A stretch of DNA of 64,000 bases from Gonocerus acuteangulatus (taxonomy: Eukaryota > Arthropoda > Insecta > Hemiptera > Coreidae). Made by a program: the position numbers and the translations under genes. The stretch spans positions 17,078,213 through 17,142,212 of the forward strand of contig OX328123.1 in NCBI GenBank assembly GCA_946811695.1, read 5' to 3'. Positions 57,761 through 64,000 of the stretch are shown here, in pieces (position 1 is the first letter of the stretch; each line of letters opens with the position of its first letter). The notes beneath the pieces are model-generated. The model did no database searches. It saw only the letters and a program-made list of their open reading frames with translations, and was not told the DNA's origin.

Positions 57761-58001
57761 TAATGCTATAATTAACACTTTTAATACAAAATTTAATATT
57801 GAAGTTGCTAGTAGTCCTGAGTTGTGCAATAATTTTGAGAGTTACAAAAGGTATGGACGGGAATATAATTGCATTACAAAAAAAAAAGAAAAAAAAAAGA
57901 AAAAGAAAAAAAAAAGTCGTTCAGTTCGAAGTCAATTATAATGGACGTTAAAATTTAAATAATATTAAATCATTTAACATTTCAAGTAAGATTAGTTTTA
58001 T

Positions 58002-58134
58002 TTACTTTGATTTAACCGAAGTTAAGCAACGTCGGGCGTGGCCAGTACCTGAATGGGTGACCTACCACCATTACAGAAAAGGGCAGCAACCTGTAGACAG
58101 CTTTAATGGCCCAATTGTTGATACGCCGAATAAG

Positions 58135-58189
<55 letters not shown>

Positions 58190-58199
58190 ACTTTGATTT
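58002..58199 (+). mobile_element. 5S rRNA-derived SINE with 12-bp TSD
   Basis: 58014-58065 reads AACCGAAGTTAAGCAACGTC, GGGCGTGGCCAGTACCTGAA, TGGGTGACC. This is the 3' half of 5S rRNA (from about residue 45), covering the internal box A and box C regions that bind TFIIIA. A unique body follows, then an A-run of about 52 (58136-58187). TTACTTTGATTT at 58002-58013 and 58188-58199 is the target duplication. This fits SINEs of 5S origin (SINE3 class) moved by a LINE. The long pure A-tail and perfect duplication indicate a young insertion. It is 5' truncated relative to a full 5S head. Confidence 0.88.
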
Positions 58200-60140
58200 T
58201 ATACATTTTGGACTCTTATTACAAGATTAATCTATTTTTAATAATTTCTTTTGATTTCTATGATTGATTGATTTTTATATTTAGCTCTGTTTGCAGAAAC
58301 TTGCACTTTTAATATTATGTCTAGTTAATCGTGTTAACAAATTTCAGTTGGCAACAATGACTCGTGAGGCCTTAAAAATAAAATGAAAAAATACACAAGT
58401 TTTGATAAAATTTTAAATAACCCGAAGAAAGTTCTCTTCTGCAAGTAAACAAAATTAAAAAATATATTCTGTTTTTACAACACTAAGACTTCATTTTTAG
58501 TCATTCACGAGTAAAATTTTAGGTTTGCCATATTTTAGGTTTGCCATATTTTTCTCCCCAATTTCTTTATTGCCTTACTCCTGTCTATTTTCAGTATTAG
58601 ACTTAGTTTTTTTCTAGTCTCCTTCTATGGTAGTGGTCTATAAGTTTACCAAACTTACACCCAACCCCTTACAAAACAGAAATTATTCTTTGCATGTTAT
58701 CTTCATCTTTTAAATATTATACATTAAAATTTTTGTTCATGTTGATTTATATTAGTGAAATTATAAATCGAGTTCATTTCCAAGCGGCTGTTAGAAATAA
58801 CTTGTTGAGTATATCAACAGAAGAAGCCAAGAAGAAAATTGTTCTTTCCTTAATAACCCGGTAGAATAATGAGTGGCCGGGAGAAAAAAAAGAAGGAAAA
58901 GAAAAAAATCCCATTGAAAAAAGAAAAAAGGGTCATCATTATACGTTGAGTCATCAAAGAGAAAGTGGAAGCTCATAAGAGTAGACGAAATTCGTGGCTA
59001 AGTTATTCATGAAGAGTAAAGTGTGTCCAGTGGAATGGTTAAACCGAGAGGGGGGGGTTCATGAAAGAAGGCTCGAGTCTCTCATCGGAGGAGCTTAACT
59101 GATCAACGACAACTTTCATAAAGATCTTCAAACTAATTCAACATTTTTTTTTTTCAATTGCTTATAGTAAAAGACTAGCAGTATTTAATTCTAAAATAAA
59201 TATAACGTACAGAGTTGGATGAGGAAAAGATTCGTCGGGAAGAACAGAAGTGCGTTATTGGACGTCCAGAAAGTATAATTTATATATTATTATAGACGGA
59301 CACAACACTACTTCCACAAACAAAACGGCGACGTATATAACGCGCGGTATCCAGTAGATAAAAAGATTCAACGTCTCAGGAAAATCCGCTATGATAGGAT
59401 AGAGTGCGACAGGTTCCACCTCTTCTAGCTGTTTTTTTTATTGTCCCTGACACCTCAGTTTTTTTTTTTTTTTTTTGTTTTTTTTTTGCACGTCGCACAG
59501 TGTAACGTCCAATGGACAAAAACCTAAATTTTTGTTTTCTTATATTTAATTTTTAATCCTCTAGCTAAGTTTAGAAACTATTCAAGGAATTAAAATCGTA
59601 TAAAACTAATAAATATTAGTTTTATTTTGATCAACAAACACATTAGTAGTATTATAAACAAGGCAAAGTCTTTAAAACCTGTTTCATACCAACAATCAGT
59701 TTGAGCCTCTCTCGTTGAAGATAGGACAGTGTTTTTATTAAGTCATCCGAAGGAAATTACGTCAAAACTATTCCTTTTTTATCTGATATAATTGATTATG
59801 GTTAATTACTCCCTTATTATTTATCCTGAATTATTCTTCATTGATCTTTGAAATTTCCCAAAATTTTGATAGACCATAGCAAAAAAAACTTCATCTGAAA
59901 ACATCCCAAGTTCTTTAGAGCTTAAAGATTACCTCAAGTATAATGTACTGAGGGCAATTTAGTTTGCCGAGATTTGCCGATTCCAAAGATTTTTATTTTT
60001 AGATCCATCACATAATACCATTTATTTTTTCTTCCAAATTTGAAAAAATGTCGATAAGCCAAGAAAACGGTATTAATCCTTGGGCAAATGATTTAATTTC
60101 ATCTTCAAGATGCTCCTTCAAAAAGACTGCCAGTTTAGTC
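58200..60140. other. AT-rich stretch without recognisable gene
   Basis: 59244-59276 is an inverted match to 409-440 (around GGACGTCC). T-runs near 59144 and 59459-59490, G-run near 59051. No coding similarity. Confidence 0.5.
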
Positions 60141-60170
60141 CTATAATATATATGTAAAAAATGTGGGAAC

Positions 60171-60620
60171 GTGTTCACCGCAGAGAAAAAACTCTTGTAT
60201 AAATACTGGTTGAAACAATATATCAACTTAGAAGAAATTGTTATTAATTTTTATCAAGAATTAAGATATTCATGCCCTGATGGCCCATCCGGCTTCCTTA
60301 GAGGCAGGCATAAAAAAGAGTTTACAGGGTTGTGTGAGAGATCGAAAAAGCGATTGGTACTTTTGATGTCTGGCCCAGAGCTTTCTTTACGGAGAAAAAA
60401 TATAAGCAAAATCAGTCCAGACAGTAATGAATGTATAATAGAGGATGACATTAATAATCAAATAGATATTGGTTTCGATATAAGTTTACATTCTCAAGAA
60501 TCCAAAAACGATTCAGACTCGGGATTAACAAATCTATATATATATATATATATATATAAAAATCACGTGTCTGTCTGTTTTTCTGTTTGTTTGTTCCTTA
60601 TACAAATCCACACCGTTTGA
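60171..60620 (+). CDS. Unidentified ORF, 3' end replaced by a Helitron
   Basis: I do not recognise this protein. The open frame is 149 codons from a GTG at 60171; upstream in frame it reads CKKCGNV, a CxxC pair, back to a stop near 60145. The text is protein-like: KLLYKYWLKQYINLEEIVIN, then KKEFTGLCERSKKRLVLLMS, then an acidic tail. A LCxRSKxR motif occurs in uncharacterised, often transposon-associated arthropod proteins, which hints at but does not prove such an origin. The Helitron at 60533-61471 starts inside codon 121. After that point the ORF translates the Helitron's (AT)n as alternating Tyr and Ile, so those residues are not native. Without the Helitron the frame would run six codons to TAG at 61488-61490. 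Confidence 0.4.
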   Translation: MFTAEKKLLYKYWLKQYINLEEIVINFYQELRYSCPDGPSGFLRGRHKKEFTGLCERSKKRLVLLMSGPELSLRRKNISKISPDSNECIIEDDINNQIDIGFDISLHSQESKNDSDSGLTNLYIYIYIYKNHVSVCFSVCLFLIQIHTV

Positions 60621-61180
60621 CCGATTTGGACCAAACTTGGCGGTCAGGTAGGTCTTCATACGGGATATCTCCTAGGCTAGGTCAAAAAAATCTACCAGCT
60701 GCCTGTCTGTATGTTTGTGCCTTATACAAATCCGCACCGTTCGTCCGATTTTGCATAAACTCGATGCCGTCTGCACACCGTTCGTCCGATTTTGACTAAA
60801 CTCGGTACACATGTAGATCTTAATCTGGGGAGTGTCGTAGGCTAAGTCAAAAACGTCTTATAACTGTCTGTCTGTATGTTTGTCCCTTATACAAATTCAC
60901 ACCGTTCGTTCGATTATGTTTGTCCCTTATACAAATCCACACCGTTCGTCCGATATCGACTAAACTCGGTATACATGTAGATCTTAATCTGGGGAGTGTC
61001 GTGGGCTAAGTCAAAAACGTCTACCAGCTGTCTGTCAGTAAGTTTGTACCTCATACAAATCCACGCCGTTCGTCCGATTTTGACTAAACTCGGTACATAG
61101 GTAGATCCTAATCTGGAGAGTGCCGTAAGCTAGGTCAAAAACCCCTACCAGCTGCAGTCATAATGACTTTTTTTTTTATT

Positions 61181-61234
<54 letters not shown>

Positions 61235-61471
61235 AAATCCACTCCGTTAGACCGATTTTCACCAAACTTGGCATACATGTATGTCTTAATACGAGGGGTG
61301 TTATAGGTTAGGTCAAAGTCGTCTAGGACTCAAAGTTGGGAAGTCACGGGGTTCGAAACATTTACAGGTTCGTGTTATTAGATTTTAATAATACTCTCTT
61401 GGTTTATAATTTTTTTAGGCTCTTCTATATGCAGAAAGTAGGTGTAGCATGGCACGCCGGGTAAGAGCTAG
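60533..61471 (+). mobile_element. Helitron-like element with internal tandem repeats
   Basis: Starts with TCTATATATA after A and ends with CGCCGGGTAAGAGCTAG before T, matching Helitron A|TC...CTAG|T geometry. Inside are five degenerate units that share AAATCCACACCGTTCGTCCG and ACTAAACTCGGTACACATGT, plus TGTCTGTCTGTATGTTTG runs and a long T-run (about 61170-61230). No helicase. The short hairpin before CTAG is weak (GGCACGCC region), so the class call rests on the ends. Confidence 0.7.
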
Positions 61472-61977
61472 TTATTTAATAATTTCATAGAAAATGGTCA
61501 AATATTATTATTCTATGGCAATATTACTAAAAGTATTATTTACTACTATACTATTACTACATTATATGTTACAGTTATAATATATTTTATAATATTGTTA
61601 TTAATAATATTACGACCTGCAATATTATTTCTATTAATATTACAAATATTACAATTAATATTATTATAGCCGTATAGTATGCATTATTATACTTTTGTTA
61701 TCTTGTTTTGAGTTGATTTCAATTAATAAAAATGTTTATTTGAAAATAACTAGTGGTTAATGATTTTTTTCCATAATCCTCACTACTTCGTTATACTGTG
61801 CGTCGGATGAAGTTAAGTCTGATTTTGCCCAATTTTGCTTCGTGGATACATCCCTGGTCCCCATTTAATTATTCTTATTTATCTTTTTTTTTCTTTTAAG
61901 TTCATCTACAAATTGTGTTCCAATTGGTTTTTAATGCGTTAGTTAAGGCATTACTAATGTCATTTCGATTATTGGAA
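61472..61977. other. AT-rich stretch before the satellite
   Basis: ATTATTATA-rich sequence at 61500-61700; nothing else recognised. Confidence 0.5.
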
Positions 61978-61981
61978 ATAT

Positions 61982-64000
61982 AAAATGATCACTCATATAT
62001 CGCTCGTCCCCTTATTCCTTGGGGCTCATGCAGCCAATGTTATCATTGTTGCATGAACGAGTCTTTAACAATGTCGTATAATGATATCTCATTATTGACT
62101 AACAATTAACAGCAGCCCAATAGAGAAAGATGTAAATGATCACTCATATATCGCTCGTCCCCTTATTCCTTGGGGCTCATGCAGCCAATGTTATCATTGT
62201 TGCATGAACGAGTCTTTAACAATGTCGTATAATGATATCTCATTATTGACTAACAATTAACAGCAGCCCAATAGAGAAAGATGTAAATGATCACTCATAT
62301 ATCGCTCGTCCCCTTATTCCTTGGGGCTCATGCAGCCAATGTTATCATTGTTGCATGAACGAGTCTTTAACAATGTCGTATAATGATATCTCATTATTGA
62401 CTAACAATTAACAGCAGCCCACTAGAGAAAGATGTAAATGATCACTCATATATCGCTCGTCCCCTTATTCCTTGGGGCTCATGCAGCCAATGTTATCATT
62501 GTTGCATGAACGAGTCTTTAACAATGTCGTATAATGATATCTCATTATTGACTAACAATTAACAGCAGCCCACTAGAGAAAGATGTAAATGATGACTCAT
62601 ATATCGCGCGTCCCCTTATTCCTTGGGGCTAATGCAGCCAATGTTATCATTGTTGCATGAACGAGTCTTTAACAATGTCGTATAATGATATCTCATTATT
62701 GACTAACAATTAACAGCTGCCCAATAGAGAAAGATGTAAATGATCACTCATATATCGCGCGTCCCCTTATTCCTTGGGGCTCATGCAGCCAATGTTATCA
62801 TTGTTGCATGAACGAGTCTTTAACAATGTCGTATAATGATATCTCATTATTGACTAACAATTAACAGCTGCCCAATAGAGAAAGATGTAAATGATCACTC
62901 ATATATCGCGCGTCCCCTTATTCCTTGGGGCTCATGCAGCCAATGTTATCATTGTTGCATGAACGAGTCTTTAACAATGTCGTATAATGATATCTCATTA
63001 TTGACTAACAATTAACAGCAGCCCAATAGAGAAAGATGTAAATGATGACTCATATATCGCGCGTCCCCTTATTCCTTGGGGCTCATGCAGCCAATGTTAT
63101 CATTGTTGCATGAACGAGTCTTTAACAATGTCGTATAATGATATCTCATTATTGACTAACAATTAACAGCAGCCCACTAGAGAAAGATGTAAATGATGAC
63201 TCATATATCGCGCGTCCCATTATTCCTTGGGGCTAATGCAGCCAATGTTATCATTGTTGCATGAACGAGTCTTTAACAATGTCGTATAATGATATCTCAT
63301 TATTGACTAACAATTAACAGCTGCCCAATAGAGAAAGATGTAAATGATCACTCATATATCGCGCGTCCCCTTATTCCTTGGGGCTCATGCAGCCAATGTT
63401 ATCATTGTTGCATGAACGAGTCTTTAACAATGTCGTATAATGATATCTCATTATTGACTAACAATTAACAGCTGCCCAATAGAGAAAGATGTAAATGATC
63501 ACTCATATATCGCGCGTCCCCTTATTCCTTGGGGCTCATGCAGCCAATGTTATCATTGTTGCATGAACGAGTCTTTAACAATGTCGTATAATGATATCTC
63601 ATTATTGACTAACAATTAACAGCTGCCCAATAGAGAAAGATGTAAATGATCACTCATATATCGCGCGTCCCCTTATTCCTTGGGGCTCGTGCAGCCAATG
63701 TTATCATTGTTGCATGAACGAGTCTTTAACAATGTCGTATAATGATATCTCATTATTGACTAACAATTAACAGCTGCCCAATAGAGAAAGATGTAAATGA
63801 TCACTCATATATCGCGCGTCCCCTTATTCCTTGGGGCTCATGCAGCCAATGTTATCATTGTTGCATGAACGAGTCTTTAACAATGTCGTATAATGATATC
63901 TCATTATTGACTAAAAATTAACAGTTGCCCAATAGAGAAAGATGTAAATGATCACTCATATATCGCGCGTCCCCTTATTCCTTGGGGCTCATGCAGCCAA
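61982..64000. repeat. Satellite, 151-bp unit, 13+ copies, runs off window
   Basis: Head-to-tail units of 151 bp (61985, 62136, 62287 spacing), including CTCATATATCGCGCGTCCCC, GCCAATGTTATCATTGTTGC and AATGATATCTCATTATTGAC. The first four units have CGCTCG where later ones have CGCGCG. Other variants are GATCAC/GATGAC, CAGCAGCC/CAGCTGCC and CCACTAG/CCAATAG. The right edge of the array is outside the window. Non-coding. Confidence 0.96.

Overview
This window reads as non-genic, repeat-rich DNA from an arthropod nuclear genome. It is AT-rich and has no bacterial gene organisation. Its transposon content (mariner, piggyBac-like, Helitron, Jockey-like and RTE-like LINEs, tRNA- and 5S-derived SINEs) is that of an insect or another arthropod. 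Helitron ends of the kind seen here and LINEs ending in a motif like RLKRxWPRD are common in insects, but the sequence alone does not give me a species. I found no intact host gene. Every convincing coding similarity is a broken transposase, reverse transcriptase, RNase H or Helitron helicase.

Layout. 1-8.2 kb: a microsatellite, a mariner with a thrice-broken transposase (1870-3157), LINE debris, a SINE piece and a piggyBac-like element with TTAA flanks (7179-8191). 8.2-18.0 kb: one satellite of about 156 copies of a 63-bp unit. 18-29.5 kb: a Helitron, a long element with terminal hairpin and internal (AT)n (Helentron/DINE-like, named HLE here), LINE 3' ends, Helitron helicase debris, a canonical short Helitron (25795-26458) and two more HLE copies. 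29.5-32.9 kb: about 30 copies of a 107/108-bp repeat, bracketed by short inverted repeats. 33.3-36.8 kb: a Helitron carrying a near-perfect 345-bp palindrome inserted with a 12-bp target duplication, an RTE-like LINE split by another LINE, and a second piggyBac-like element. 37.7-45.6 kb: a LINE tail, two foldback elements, SINEs and two HLE copies head to head. 47.5-50.9 kb: four minisatellites (21, 76, 23 and 22 bp) in and around a Jockey-like LINE relic. 51-61.5 kb: SINEs of four types (three tRNA-like, one 5S-derived), a Helitron, a 27-bp GC-rich minisatellite, and a Helitron that cut the last codons of an unidentified ORF. 62.0-64.0 kb: a 151-bp satellite that runs off the window.

The genes do not form a pathway. 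What works together here is mobile DNA: elements nest inside one another (palindrome in Helitron, LINE in LINE, SINE in repeat J, SINE in foldback), and tandem arrays have grown beside or inside them. The arrays make up roughly 17.7 kb, a little over a quarter of the window. The most unusual object is the palindromic insertion at 33638-34020, whose arms resemble Penelope-like element ends with a hammerhead-like core.
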